From an uncultured bacterium (GTDB taxonomy: Bacteria > Bacillota > Negativicutes > Veillonellales > Veillonellaceae), in NCBI GenBank assembly GCA_905214495.1, contig CAJMLW010000006.1:22571-86570 (forward strand): a stretch of 64,000 bases of DNA. Direction: 5' to 3'. The notes beneath the pieces are model-generated. The model had not been told where the DNA came from, made no database searches, and saw only the letters and a program-made list of their open reading frames with translations. The position numbers were made by a program, and so were the translations under genes. Below, in pieces: positions 1-9,193 of the stretch (its first letter is position 1; each line of letters opens with the position of its first letter).

Positions 1-716
1 ATGTAGAGTGGCAATATAGGGCCTATACCGGTAATACCAAAATTACATAAAAATTGCATAACCACGAGCAATCGTACACGTGGGATAGCAAGAAATGATT
101 TAATTAATGACCATTGGGACTCATTACTATCTACCTTATGCGTATGCTGTAGATTAGGCATGAGTAGGTACACACCTAACAAGCACAAGCCTGATAAGAT
201 AGAAAACATAAAGAACGGAGCCCGATAGCCTAATAAATCGGCAGCAAGACCACCCATAAGAGGGCCAAAAACAAGACCCATCACCATCGATGCTTGGTAC
301 AATCCCATCGCCCATGGTACGCGTTCCTCTGGTGTGATTAATACAATGATACCAAGTCCAATGGGTACAAAACCACCCACTAAGCCTTGTAAGGTACGCA
401 ACACTAACAGCTGACTCGGCGTTTGTGCAAAACCGGCAGCCCCTACAGCTAGCATCAGAGTGGCAAGGATGAACATCATCACCCGCCGCGGCCCTAGTTC
501 ATTGGCTTTCCTGGACCAAAAGGGAGCACTCAAGGCCACCATACAAGGTGTTACACCAGATACAAGACCTGCCCACATAGCAGCCTCACCTTGATTGGTC
601 AGCCCTAGATCTACCAAATATAAAGGTATAAATGATAATACGCCGATAATAGTAATACCCGCACCGACTTGTATAGCGCAAATCAAATAGATGATACGCT
701 TCCATGAAATATCCAT
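1..716 (-). CDS. MFS drug-efflux-type transporter, C-terminus cut by window edge
   Basis: I translated the minus strand from the ATG at 714-716, which has GAAGG four bases upstream. The frame stays open for 238 codons to the window edge, so about half of a normal 400-residue MFS protein is visible. It begins MDISWKRIIYLICAIQVGAG and contains several hydrophobic segments and a PRRVMMFI loop after the second or third helix, as in the motif A region of DHA1-type multidrug exporters. The substrate cannot be told. It lies downstream of two terminators, so it is probably transcribed alone. Family call fairly sure; function inferred. Confidence 0.75.
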   Translation of the reverse strand, partial: MDISWKRIIYLICAIQVGAGITIIGVLSFIPLYLVDLGLTNQGEAAMWAGLVSGVTPCMVALSAPFWSRKANELGPRRVMMFILATLMLAVGAAGFAQTPSQLLVLRTLQGLVGGFVPIGLGIIVLITPEERVPWAMGLYQASMVMGLVFGPLMGGLAADLLGYRAPFFMFSILSGLCLLGVYLLMPNLQHTHKVDSNESQWSLIKSFLAIPRVRLLVVMQFLCNFGITGIGPILPLY

Positions 717-811
717 ACAGCCTTCAAGCAATTAATTAAAATACATTATTCAGAATATATTTACCTACATAATGTAGGCTAACTTACCTATCTATTGTAT
801 CCTAAACACAC

Positions 812-847
812 AAAAAAAACTATCTCTTATGCACTAATAAGAGATAG
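812..847 (-). terminator. Intrinsic terminator, second of a tandem pair
   Basis: The 11-bp stem CTATCTCTTAT / ATAAGAGATAG with a 6-base loop is followed on the minus strand by a run of eight T. It lies between the membrane protein ending at 925 and the MFS gene, and backs up the terminator at 858-896. Confidence 0.75.
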
Positions 848-857
848 AATAGACACG

Positions 858-896
858 AAAAAAAAGCTCCCATCTCTTAAAAATAGATGAGAGCTT
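858..896 (-). terminator. Intrinsic terminator of the ferric-reductase-like gene
   Basis: The stem AAGCTCTCATCT / AGATGGGAGCTT (one G-U pair), read on the minus strand, is followed by a T-run. It starts about 30 bases after the stop at 925. Confidence 0.75.
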
Positions 897-924
897 CTAT
901 TTATAAAAAATATATACTACATTC

Positions 925-1536
925 TTAGTATTGTTTTTGTTTAATCATCCAATAGACATAATAAATAACCAATGCATATGTTAATACATCAAATACAGGT
1001 AAGAATGGTACCATTTTGGACAAACGACCAAAACCATGAACATGAATATTTGCTGCAATAAGAGCAATGAGATTTAAACGATGAATCCAAATCGCTTTCT
1101 TACGAGATACGGATTTTGCCATATTTCCAATCCAAGGTGTTAAGTATAGTACACCAAAGATAAGAGCAATAAACATGGCTCCAAGGGAGATATAACCGCC
1201 CCAAAAACCTAAGAATGAATTCACTGCTTTCAAGAAATATACATACCAGTGAGCACAGACTAAAACAACGCAAACAATACCTACAATACGATGCACTTCA
1301 AACATTTCTTTTGGATTGTATCGTTTAATAAACCATTTTGGCTTCGTTGCAATGTAGGTTAATACAAGCCATGCAGCATAGGGAATTAAACCTAAATGAA
1401 CCTTCCAGTTACCAAATGGTCTGCCGCCAGTCACATACCCATATTCTACCATTCCCATTAAGATGAGTGCTAACACAGCAATCCAAATAAGAATATGGTA
1501 CTTACTCTTAAATTGTTTCTTCACTACTTCTGCCAT
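925..1536 (-). CDS. Ferric-reductase-like / cytochrome b-type membrane protein
   Basis: 203 residues with about six hydrophobic helices. Histidines sit within or beside the helices (EVHRIVG, CAHWYVY, IWIHRLN, ANIHVHGFG), the spacing expected for b-haem ligation in the ferric reductase-like transmembrane family (FRD, MsrQ, YedZ relatives). The ribosome site GAGGAG lies nine bases before the ATG. It is downstream of narI on the same strand but separated by about 295 bp, so a shared electron-transfer role is only suggested by position. No flavin or NAD domain is attached, so any reductase partner must be encoded elsewhere. Family fairly sure, substrate unknown. Confidence 0.6.
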   Translation of the reverse strand: MAEVVKKQFKSKYHILIWIAVLALILMGMVEYGYVTGGRPFGNWKVHLGLIPYAAWLVLTYIATKPKWFIKRYNPKEMFEVHRIVGIVCVVLVCAHWYVYFLKAVNSFLGFWGGYISLGAMFIALIFGVLYLTPWIGNMAKSVSRKKAIWIHRLNLIALIAANIHVHGFGRLSKMVPFLPVFDVLTYALVIYYVYWMIKQKQY

Positions 1537-1831
1537 TACCGAGACTCCTCACAGTTAAATATATATGATGTTAAATAATTCCACATAAGATCATATCAAT
1601 TTTCATTCTCATAGTAAAGTGAAAATGCATACCAATCTCACATAAAAACATGAATATTACTCATATAATCAGAATACTAGAATCTTATATAAAAGAATCT
1701 AAAATAACAGATAAAATCACAGCAATAATAAAGGCCCTCATAGTCATAAAAGCGCAAGCTTTCACAACCACGAGGACCATTCTAAGTAATAGTATATCGG
1801 ACATAACCGATACGAACTATCGAGTATTCAA

Positions 1832-2503
1832 TTAAACACGATCTCGTTTACGATATACAATGAACGGACGTGCTAAGTAGTTGAGTGGAACACTCAAGCA
1901 GTGTACCAAACGGCTGAATGGGAAGATAATAGCTACCACCATCCACGCTAACATGTGGAATTTAAACATGAATGGTACGCCTTCCATCAAGGATGGATCC
2001 GGCATAAAGGAGATTAGGCTACGGAACCAAGGGCCGATAGATACGCGGTAATCAAAGAAACCAGATGCATTAAGTAATGTACCAGCCATACCACTGAAAA
2101 TAGCTAATGTTAAGAACAAGTATAACCATTTATCAAGACCAGATGTGTTAACTTTCATAGCAGGCACAGTAAAGCGACGTTTCATCAAAAGCAAGAAGCC
2201 TACGATGAAGATAATACCCGCTACAGCACCCATGTATAACGCACCTTGATGGTACATATGGTCATTAATACCGATTGCAGCAGTCCAAGTTTTAGGGATT
2301 AACACACCTACTACGTGACCACCGATAACGCATAGCAAGCCAAAGTGGAATAGTGGATTAGCAATGCGCAATTGTTTTTTCTCTAAAAATTCACTCGATT
2401 TTGTAGTCCAATTTCTTTCAAAGTAGAAGAAACGAACCAAAGTACCTACGATTAAGAAAGTGAAAGCGATGTAAGGCAAAGCGCCCCAAAGGAATAGATT
2501 CAT
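1832..2503 (-). CDS. narI: Respiratory nitrate reductase gamma subunit, cytochrome b
   Basis: 223 residues with five hydrophobic helices. This is the membrane anchor that takes electrons from menaquinol and passes them to NarH. The two haem-ligand pairs are visible: FHFGLL...GHVVGV near residues 53-63 and HMLAW...RLVHCLS near the C-terminus. Length matches E. coli NarI. The start overlaps the narJ stop by four bases, so translation is coupled. It is the last gene of narGHJI. Between its stop and the next gene there is only a weak hairpin near 1794-1811 without a T-run. Confidence 0.93.
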   Translation of the reverse strand: MNLFLWGALPYIAFTFLIVGTLVRFFYFERNWTTKSSEFLEKKQLRIANPLFHFGLLCVIGGHVVGVLIPKTWTAAIGINDHMYHQGALYMGAVAGIIFIVGFLLLMKRRFTVPAMKVNTSGLDKWLYLFLTLAIFSGMAGTLLNASGFFDYRVSIGPWFRSLISFMPDPSLMEGVPFMFKFHMLAWMVVAIIFPFSRLVHCLSVPLNYLARPFIVYRKRDRV

Positions 2504-3024
2504 CGTGCACCGTCCTCCAATCCATTTGCAACAGACAAGATAATATCAAACAAGAATGCATAAGGCAATTTAGCCTCAATGAAGCGTTCTCTAATGTATT
2601 CCAATTTTGGCTTACAATAGTCGTAAATTTCTTTTGCTTTTTCATCATCGATAACGGCACATAATTCAAGAAGTGCTGGAATATAGTCTGGCATTTCTTT
2701 TGGCAAATCATAGTCGTTTTCTAGGAAGAACGCTTTAAATTTAACGAGTTCTTCTGCTTGTTCCCCAGTACCTTGCAATTCATAGGTCGATAAATACATC
2801 GTTGTATTTTGACTAAAATCAAAGGTACGAACATATTGGTCTTCGAATCCTTTTTTATCGGATTCCTCTACATAGTCGAAGAATTCTAATAAACCTTGGC
2901 GAAGTTGAGGATGCCCAACGGATTGGGCGTCCTCTCTCCATTCAGGTAATTCGTTATACCATTGTTCATCAGGATAGCGTAGCAGAAATGACGCAATAAG
3001 AGCGATTTTCTGAGCATCCTTCAT
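2500..3024 (-). CDS. narJ: Nitrate reductase assembly chaperone (delta subunit)
   Basis: 174 residues, all-helical and acidic, of the TorD/NarJ chaperone type that delivers the molybdenum cofactor to apo-NarG and is not part of the finished enzyme. The segment LLRYPDEQWYNELPEW resembles the conserved LLxYP start of NarJ. I chose the ATG at 3024, which overlaps the narH stop (TAATG) and has AGGGGG at correct spacing; upstream in-frame ATGs would fall inside narH without good ribosome sites. Confidence 0.9.
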   Translation of the reverse strand: MKDAQKIALIASFLLRYPDEQWYNELPEWREDAQSVGHPQLRQGLLEFFDYVEESDKKGFEDQYVRTFDFSQNTTMYLSTYELQGTGEQAEELVKFKAFFLENDYDLPKEMPDYIPALLELCAVIDDEKAKEIYDYCKPKLEYIRERFIEAKLPYAFLFDIILSVANGLEDGAR

Positions 3025-4451
3025 TATTGACATCCCCCTGTTGGGCAAGCAAAGCCGCGATTTTGTTGCATTTCTAAGCGACCTTCACGAGATACTTTCA
3101 CATCAGCTGGGATAACAAAGCGATCATTATATTTGGACAATGCCAACAATTTGTACATACCGTACATTTGATCTTCTGTTAACTCCACATTGTGATCGAT
3201 AGGACCGTCACCTGTTTCACGACGACGCATGTATTCACGCATGTCGAGAACACGTTGCAATGTACGAGCTAAAATTTCTGTATTACCTGCTGTAAACAAG
3301 TTAGCAAGGTATTGTACAGGTACGCGCATTTCATGTGCATCTGGCAAGTATACATCAGATGTTACACGTTGCAAGATTGGGCTGAGTGGTGGTACATACC
3401 AAACCATTGGCAATGTGCGATACTCAGGATGCAATGGCAATGCCACGCCCCACTCTTTTACAAGTTTGTATACAGGAGATTTTTGAGCTGCTTTAATCCA
3501 TGCTTCAGAGATACCTTCAGCACGAGCCGCTTTGATAACCTCTGAATCATGAGGGTCCAAAATCAAATCTAATGTGTTTTCGTAAATATCTTGTTCATTT
3601 TTTGTAGCTGCCATAGCTTCTACTTTGTCCATATCGTAGAATACGACGCCAACATAGCGCATACGACCTACACAAGTTTCAGCACAAATTTGAGGCAAAC
3701 CATTTTCCAAACGTGGGTAACAGAATACGCATTTTTCAGCTTTATTAGTTTCCCAGTTATAGAAGATTTTTTTGTATGGACAAGATGGAACACAATGTCT
3801 CCAACCGCGGCATACATCTTGAGATACGAGAACCACACCATCTTCGTCGCGTTTATAAATCGCGCCGGATGGACATGCAGCTACACATGCAGGGTTCAAG
3901 CAGTGGTTACAAAGACGAGGCAAATAACGCATGAATACTTCTTCGTAGTCAAATACGATATCTTGGCCCATCTTAGTTAAGTTCACATCAGAGCGAGCAT
4001 GTTGACCACCAGCCAAATCGTCATCCCAGTTAGGGCCCCAAGTAACTTCCATTTTTTGTTTCGTTACAAGGGAACGAGGACGAGCAACTGGTTGGTTGTT
4101 TTTACGACCACCATGAATCAATGTTTCATAGTCGTAAGTCCAAGGTTCGAAGTAATCCTTCAATTCTGGTTGTTCAGGATGGAAGAATAATTTCATCAAA
4201 CGATTGGTTTTAGAACCTGTAGAAAGAGCTAATTTACCGGAGTTATCTAATGTCCAGCCACCTTTCCATTTTTCTTGGTCTTCCCAATGACGTGGGTAAC
4301 CTACGCCTGGGCGAGTTTCCACGTTATTAAAGTACATATATTCCGCGCCTTCGCGGTTCGTCCATGTATTTTTACAAGTAATAGAGCATGTATGACAGCC
4401 TAAACACTTGTCCAAATTTAGGACCATGGATACTTGAGCTTTAATCTTCAA
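3024..4451 (-). CDS. narH: Nitrate reductase beta subunit, iron-sulfur electron transfer
   Basis: 475 residues. Four cysteine groups are visible: CLGCHTCSITC near residue 16, CNHCLNPACVAACP near 180, CRGWRHCVPSCPYK near 215, and CVFCYP...CAETCVG near 240-260. Tryptophan in CRGWRHC stands where a cysteine would be in an ordinary 4Fe-4S set, as in E. coli NarH where this gives the 3Fe-4S centre. The start is probably TTG at 4451, inside the 3' end of narG, eight bases after GGAGGT; the next ATG would cut into the first cluster region. Cytoplasmic face of the membrane, partner of NarG and NarI. Confidence 0.94.
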   Translation of the reverse strand: MKIKAQVSMVLNLDKCLGCHTCSITCKNTWTNREGAEYMYFNNVETRPGVGYPRHWEDQEKWKGGWTLDNSGKLALSTGSKTNRLMKLFFHPEQPELKDYFEPWTYDYETLIHGGRKNNQPVARPRSLVTKQKMEVTWGPNWDDDLAGGQHARSDVNLTKMGQDIVFDYEEVFMRYLPRLCNHCLNPACVAACPSGAIYKRDEDGVVLVSQDVCRGWRHCVPSCPYKKIFYNWETNKAEKCVFCYPRLENGLPQICAETCVGRMRYVGVVFYDMDKVEAMAATKNEQDIYENTLDLILDPHDSEVIKAARAEGISEAWIKAAQKSPVYKLVKEWGVALPLHPEYRTLPMVWYVPPLSPILQRVTSDVYLPDAHEMRVPVQYLANLFTAGNTEILARTLQRVLDMREYMRRRETGDGPIDHNVELTEDQMYGMYKLLALSKYNDRFVIPADVKVSREGRLEMQQNRGFACPTGGCQ

Positions 4452-7400
4452 GCCAATCCACCTCCTTCAATTTACGAGCCACAATTGTCATATCACGTTG
4501 GTTACCAGTTGGGCCATAGTAGTTAAAGCCATAGCTCAATTGGCCATAACCGCCGATCATGTGTGTCGGTTTCATGTGAATATGAGTTGGTGCATTATGC
4601 GTACCACCGCGTTGTTTCTTAACTTTCGCACCAGGAACGTTGATGTGACGGTCTTGGGAATGGTGCATATAGGAAATACCGCGAGGAATACGTGGTGAAA
4701 CTACAGCACGAGCTGCAACGATACCGTTTTTATTGAAAGCTTCTACCCAATCATTATCCTTAACGTCGATTTCTGCTGCATCGTCTTCGTTGAGCCAAAT
4801 TGTTTGACCACCGCGGAACAATGTCAACATTTGTTGGCTATCGAAATACATACTATGTGTAGACCACTTATGATGTGGTGTTAAGTATTTCAATGTGATT
4901 TCAGGAATACCTTCTTGTTTGTAGTCACCTTGTACTGGTTTATAGGACAATACCGGTTTGTACAATGCCATAGCTTCACCGTAATCGCGCATCATTTCAT
5001 GGTCGCAATAGAAGGATTGACGACCTGTTACAGTACGGAATGGTACCTTATCTTCTGTAGATGTAGTAAATGGAGAATAACGACGTTTTTTATCGTTCTT
5101 ACCAGTACTTGTTACAGAGCTAATGATGAAGCGTGGTTGACGAACCATGTCATCGAAGGTAATTTTTTCTTGTTCACGACCTTTTGCGTTCTTTTCAAGA
5201 CCAGAAAGGCCTGTTTTTTCTTCCATTGCTTTCCAAGAGCGAACAGCCAATTTACCGTTTGTACAAGAAGACAATGTCAATACAGCATTACAAGCTTCCT
5301 TACATTCGTAAATGCTAGGACGGCCATGAGAAATAAATTCTGGATTATCGATGATACCATTTTGATCATACAATGTTTGATATTCATCAGATACGTCCCA
5401 TGCCATGCCATGAGCACCCATTTTGTTTTCAATATTAGGTCCCAAGGCAATATATTTTTCAAAGATTTTACTGTAGTCGCGTTTTACATGAACAAGGTTC
5501 GGCATTGTTTTACCAGGAATTGGTTCACATTCGCCTTTGCTCCAGTCGAGGACTTTCCCTTCTGGTTGAGCCACTTCACCTGGGCTGTCATGACCAAGAG
5601 GAGTTGCTACGATATCTTCGTATTCTGTGAAGCCAGACTCTTTCGCTACACGAGATACTGTTTCAGCAAGGGTACGGAATGTATCCCAGTCAGATTTAGT
5701 TTCCCATGCGCAATCAACAGCCGCTTGGAATACGTGCACATATGGATGCATATCTGTAGAAGACAAGTCTTCTTTTTCATACCATGTAGCCGCTGGGAAC
5801 ACGATATCAGAATACAAACCTGTAGAAGCCATCCGGAAATCGATGTCGATTAAGAGGTCAAGCTTACCAGCTTCATCTGCTTCGCGCCATTTGATTTCTT
5901 CTGGTTTTACTGATGCGTCATCATCTTCGAGAACACCATGTTTTGTACCAAGTAAGTGTTTCAAGAAGTATTCATGGCCTTTAGAGGAAGAACCGATAAG
6001 GTTTGCACGCCATACAAACAAGTTGCGTGGATGATTTTCTTTAGCTGCTGGATCTTCTACGCAGAATTGTAATTCTTTATTTTTCAATGCTTGCGCCACA
6101 TATTGGTTAATTTCTGCTTCTGTACCAGCACCAGCTGCACGAGCATCGTTAATCAATTCTTGGCTGCCTTTATTGAAAGTAGGATACGATGGCAACCAGC
6201 CTAAACGAGCTGCCAATACGTTGTAGTCACCAGGGTGACGGTAACGAGGCTTAGCTAATTTAGATACACGGTCTGCCAAGTCAATGCAGTCAGAACGGTA
6301 TTGTTCTGTAGCAAAGTAAAACCAAGATGTACCATTTTGCAAGCGAGGAGCTTTGCTCCAGTCGTTAGCTGTCATGATACCGCCCCAACCTTCAACAGGA
6401 CGAAGTTTTTCTTGACCTACATAGTGAGCCCAGCCACCGCCGTTAACACCTTCTGTACCACAGAACATGATAAGGTTCAAGATAGTACGGTAAATGATAT
6501 CCGCATGGTACCAGTGGTTAATACCACCGCCCATGATAATCATGGAGCGACCTTTAGTTTTTTCTGCATTATCTGCGAATTCACGAGCTGTAGCAATCAC
6601 GATATCTGCCTTTACGCCAGTAATTTTTTCTTGCCATGTAGGTGTGTATGGAGTGTCATCAGTGTAAGCTTTCGCTACTTCACCGCCGATACCACGGTCG
6701 ATACCATAGTTAGCAAGAATGAGGTCATATACTGTAGTTACTTTTACAGGACCATCAACAGTTTGTACTGTAATCGTTGGAATTGCACGTTCAATAACAC
6801 CTTCGTGCTCTTCATCACCAAAGTATGGCAACTTAACAATAGTCACATCTTCACGTTGATCAAACACGGATAAGCGAGGATCAATTTTAGCCCCTGTATT
6901 GCGGTTTTCAAGGCGCAAGTTCCACTTTTCAGGATGTGTATGACGATCACCCATTGTACCGTTTGGTACAACGATTTCGTGTGTTGTTTCATCAATCAAT
7001 ACAGTTTGGAAATCAGCACCGTCTTCTTTGCTGCCTAAATCCTTAGCATTTAAGAAACGGCCTGGTTGTACTGCGCCGTTGATGTCTTCAACGCGTACAA
7101 GGAATGGCATATCGGTAAACTCTTTCGCATACTCTTTGAAGTATGGAGTTTCCTTGTCGATGTAGTATTCTTTTAAGATTACGTGACCCATTGCCATAGC
7201 AAGAGCCGCATCAGTGCCGGCTTTCACATTGAGCCATGCATCGGAAGAAGTTGTAGATTCCGCATAGTCAGGGGATACGGATACAACCTTAGTACCTTTG
7301 TAACGAACCTCTGTCAAGAAGTGAGCGTCAGGTGTACGTGTCAACGGTACGTTGGAACCCCAAGTCATGATGTAGCCAGCATTGTACCAGTCACCAGATT

Positions 7401-8115
7401 CAGGTGTATCAGTTTGTTCACCCCAAACTTGTGGACTGGATGGTGGCAAATCGGCATACCAGTCATAGAAGGACAATGGTGTACCGCCCATAAGGTTAAG
7501 GAAACGAGCACCTGCTGCATAGGACAACATGGACATCGCTGGAATTACAGAGAAGCCTGCGTTGCGGTCAGGGCCGTATGTTTTTGCTGTATATAGTAAA
7601 GATGCTGCAGTGATTTCTGTCGCTTCGTCCCATGTGGAACGCACAAAGCCACCCATACCACGGGCAGATTTATATTTTTTCGCCTTTTCAGGGTCTTCTA
7701 CGATAGATTTCCATGCTTCGATAGGATTTTTAGCTGTTTTCTTAGCTTCTCTCCAAAGCTCAGCCAATTCGCCGCGTACATATGGATATTTTACGCGCAA
7801 TGGGCTGTATAAATACCAAGAAAAGGTCGCACCACGAGGGCACCCACGTGGTTCATAGTCCGGCATATCATCCGGTGTTTCCGGATAATCTGTTGCTTGG
7901 TTTTCCCAGGCTACGACGCCATTTTTAACGTAAATGTTCCAGCTACAAGAACCTGTACAGTTTACGCCATGTGTTGTGCGGACTACTTTATCGTAGGACC
8001 AACGGTCACGATAAAAATTTTCCCATTCGCGACCGCCTTCTTCTGTGATTTGGTGACCGCTTGGAGATACGTCCTTCTTGCGAAGAAACTTGAATTTCTG
8101 AGACAATAAACTCAT
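4441..8115 (-). CDS. narG: Nitrate reductase alpha subunit, molybdenum catalytic subunit
   Basis: 1224 residues, the usual NarG length. The N-terminal FS0 cluster ligands are H49, C53, C57 and C92 (HGVNCTGSC ... GCPRG). The YDWYADLPP segment places D222 exactly where the Mo-ligating aspartate of E. coli NarG is. There is no twin-arginine signal, so the active site is cytoplasmic. Ribosome site AAGGAGGACACGAG before the ATG. Only about 72 bp separate it from the upstream regulator gene, and those carry a terminator-like hairpin (8138-8174), so expression may depend on read-through from the crp-type gene or on a promoter inside that gene. Confidence 0.96.
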   Translation of the reverse strand: MSLLSQKFKFLRKKDVSPSGHQITEEGGREWENFYRDRWSYDKVVRTTHGVNCTGSCSWNIYVKNGVVAWENQATDYPETPDDMPDYEPRGCPRGATFSWYLYSPLRVKYPYVRGELAELWREAKKTAKNPIEAWKSIVEDPEKAKKYKSARGMGGFVRSTWDEATEITAASLLYTAKTYGPDRNAGFSVIPAMSMLSYAAGARFLNLMGGTPLSFYDWYADLPPSSPQVWGEQTDTPESGDWYNAGYIMTWGSNVPLTRTPDAHFLTEVRYKGTKVVSVSPDYAESTTSSDAWLNVKAGTDAALAMAMGHVILKEYYIDKETPYFKEYAKEFTDMPFLVRVEDINGAVQPGRFLNAKDLGSKEDGADFQTVLIDETTHEIVVPNGTMGDRHTHPEKWNLRLENRNTGAKIDPRLSVFDQREDVTIVKLPYFGDEEHEGVIERAIPTITVQTVDGPVKVTTVYDLILANYGIDRGIGGEVAKAYTDDTPYTPTWQEKITGVKADIVIATAREFADNAEKTKGRSMIIMGGGINHWYHADIIYRTILNLIMFCGTEGVNGGGWAHYVGQEKLRPVEGWGGIMTANDWSKAPRLQNGTSWFYFATEQYRSDCIDLADRVSKLAKPRYRHPGDYNVLAARLGWLPSYPTFNKGSQELINDARAAGAGTEAEINQYVAQALKNKELQFCVEDPAAKENHPRNLFVWRANLIGSSSKGHEYFLKHLLGTKHGVLEDDDASVKPEEIKWREADEAGKLDLLIDIDFRMASTGLYSDIVFPAATWYEKEDLSSTDMHPYVHVFQAAVDCAWETKSDWDTFRTLAETVSRVAKESGFTEYEDIVATPLGHDSPGEVAQPEGKVLDWSKGECEPIPGKTMPNLVHVKRDYSKIFEKYIALGPNIENKMGAHGMAWDVSDEYQTLYDQNGIIDNPEFISHGRPSIYECKEACNAVLTLSSCTNGKLAVRSWKAMEEKTGLSGLEKNAKGREQEKITFDDMVRQPRFIISSVTSTGKNDKKRRYSPFTTSTEDKVPFRTVTGRQSFYCDHEMMRDYGEAMALYKPVLSYKPVQGDYKQEGIPEITLKYLTPHHKWSTHSMYFDSQQMLTLFRGGQTIWLNEDDAAEIDVKDNDWVEAFNKNGIVAARAVVSPRIPRGISYMHHSQDRHINVPGAKVKKQRGGTHNAPTHIHMKPTHMIGGYGQLSYGFNYYGPTGNQRDMTIVARKLKEVDWLED

Positions 8116-8137
8116 CTCGTGTCCTCCTTAAAACTAC

Positions 8138-8174
8138 AAAAAAGCCCTTGCGTTAGCAATGCCAACAACAAGGG
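8138..8174 (-). terminator. Terminator or attenuator between regulator and narG
   Basis: On the minus strand CCCTTG and CAAGGG close a hairpin with an inner GTT/AAC and GC/GC stem, followed by CTTTTTT. The U-run ends about 25 bases before the narG start, leaving no room for a separate narG promoter between the hairpin and the gene. Confidence 0.7.
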
Positions 8175-8187
8175 AGAATATCCACAA

Positions 8188-8874
8188 TTATTCGATATTA
8201 CTGATATTAGGGTCGATCGTGTCGCTATCTAAATCGAGTAATCCGATTAATGCATCTAAGTCACAGATTACCAGATGGTGTTTATCATAGGCTACATAGC
8301 CTAATTTTCGTAACTCACTGAGCATGCGGTTTAAACTTTCCCGAGATGTGGCAGCAAATTCAGCTAACTCTTGATTTGTTAATGCGATGTCTATATAGAT
8401 ACCGTCATCACGTTGAATACCATAGCTATTAGCTAAACGCAATAGTGTCGAATAGAATGCACCTTTTTTGCCATACAACAACAAGTCTCTGTATTTTGCT
8501 TGTTGTCGCCGCATATGAAGTGTATAGATTTTCATCATTGCAATGGCCAGTGAATGGTCCTTTGCAATGGCTGGTTCCAAAACATCATAACGGATGGAAT
8601 ATACCGAGCATTTTTCACGTGCAATCGCATTGAACACGTAAGTCCGGATGTTCGTCTCGTACAAAGGAATTTCACCAAGCACATTATTTGGCCCCACCAA
8701 CCGATGAGCAAAAATATGACCACTTACCTCAAATTTCTTAATACTAAGTCGTCCTTCGCGGACAATAAAAAAATGATCTGCTATATCACCTTCGTGAAAC
8801 AAAAACTCGCCTTTTTCAAGGTGAATTGTTTCTCCTGGCAATGCAAGTAACTGGTTAATTAACTCCTGTTCCAT
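8188..8874 (-). CDS. CRP/FNR-family transcription regulator, cluster-less
   Basis: 228 residues from the ATG at 8874 (GGTGA five bases upstream); an in-frame ATG at 8889 has no ribosome site. The N-terminal half is a cyclic-nucleotide-binding fold (KGEFLFHEGDIADHFFIVREG), the C-terminal half a winged helix (LTNQELAEFAATSRESLNRML). No N-terminal cysteine group is present, so it is not an oxygen-sensing FNR of the 4Fe-4S type. The recognition helix reads SRESLNR, sharing the R-E-x-x-x-R pattern of E. coli CRP (which contacts TGTGA) rather than the FNR pattern. Position between narG and narK makes it the likely nitrate-respiration regulator. Its effector is unknown. Confidence 0.85.
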   Translation of the reverse strand: MEQELINQLLALPGETIHLEKGEFLFHEGDIADHFFIVREGRLSIKKFEVSGHIFAHRLVGPNNVLGEIPLYETNIRTYVFNAIAREKCSVYSIRYDVLEPAIAKDHSLAIAMMKIYTLHMRRQQAKYRDLLLYGKKGAFYSTLLRLANSYGIQRDDGIYIDIALTNQELAEFAATSRESLNRMLSELRKLGYVAYDKHHLVICDLDALIGLLDLDSDTIDPNISNIE

Positions 8875-8981
8875 ACTATCACCGTGCATCTTTCAGTGTC
8901 ATTTGTCCATATTGATTGTGAAAGTAGCTTTCATAATCAGCCATGCACAAAAGGCACATATACTATATACTTTACGTATAT

Positions 8982-9065
8982 AATCCCTATTATAACCGAT
9001 TAATTCTCATATAAGTGTGTTTTTTGTCACATTCACATTATATTCTGTCTTATATAATAATGGTG
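8982..9065. promoter_or_regulatory. Divergent crp/narK promoters sharing one CRP-like site
   Basis: Site TGTGT-N6-TCACA at 9016-9031, centre 9023.5. To the right, TATAAT at 9053-9058 predicts a narK start near 9065. To the left on the minus strand, TATAAT at 8994-8989 predicts a crp-type gene start near 8982. Both starts are 41.5 bases from the site centre, the class II activator position. Further similar sequences are TGTGA-N6-GCACA at 9064-9079, a CACAAATTTGTG palindrome at 9131-9142, and a hairpin with arms TGTGTGAAAAAG / CTTTTTATCACA just before narK. Confidence 0.6.
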
Positions 9066-9193
9066 TGATTTTAGGCACACTCTCTATTATTATAGTACCA
9101 CATTTTACAAGACCTTTTAAGGAGATGTGCCACAAATTTGTGTGAAAAAGATTTACTTTTTATCACATGTGTTTTAGTTAAAGGAGAGCTCTC

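Noticed and set aside
1650..1835. 61-codon ORF on the plus strand between narI and the membrane protein gene
   Set aside because: No ribosome site, low-complexity composition from AT-rich sequence, no support from context.
4498..7858. Several ORFs of 60-312 codons on the plus strand inside narG
   Set aside because: All lie opposite the clearly coding narG frame and have antisense-type composition rich in C, H and F.
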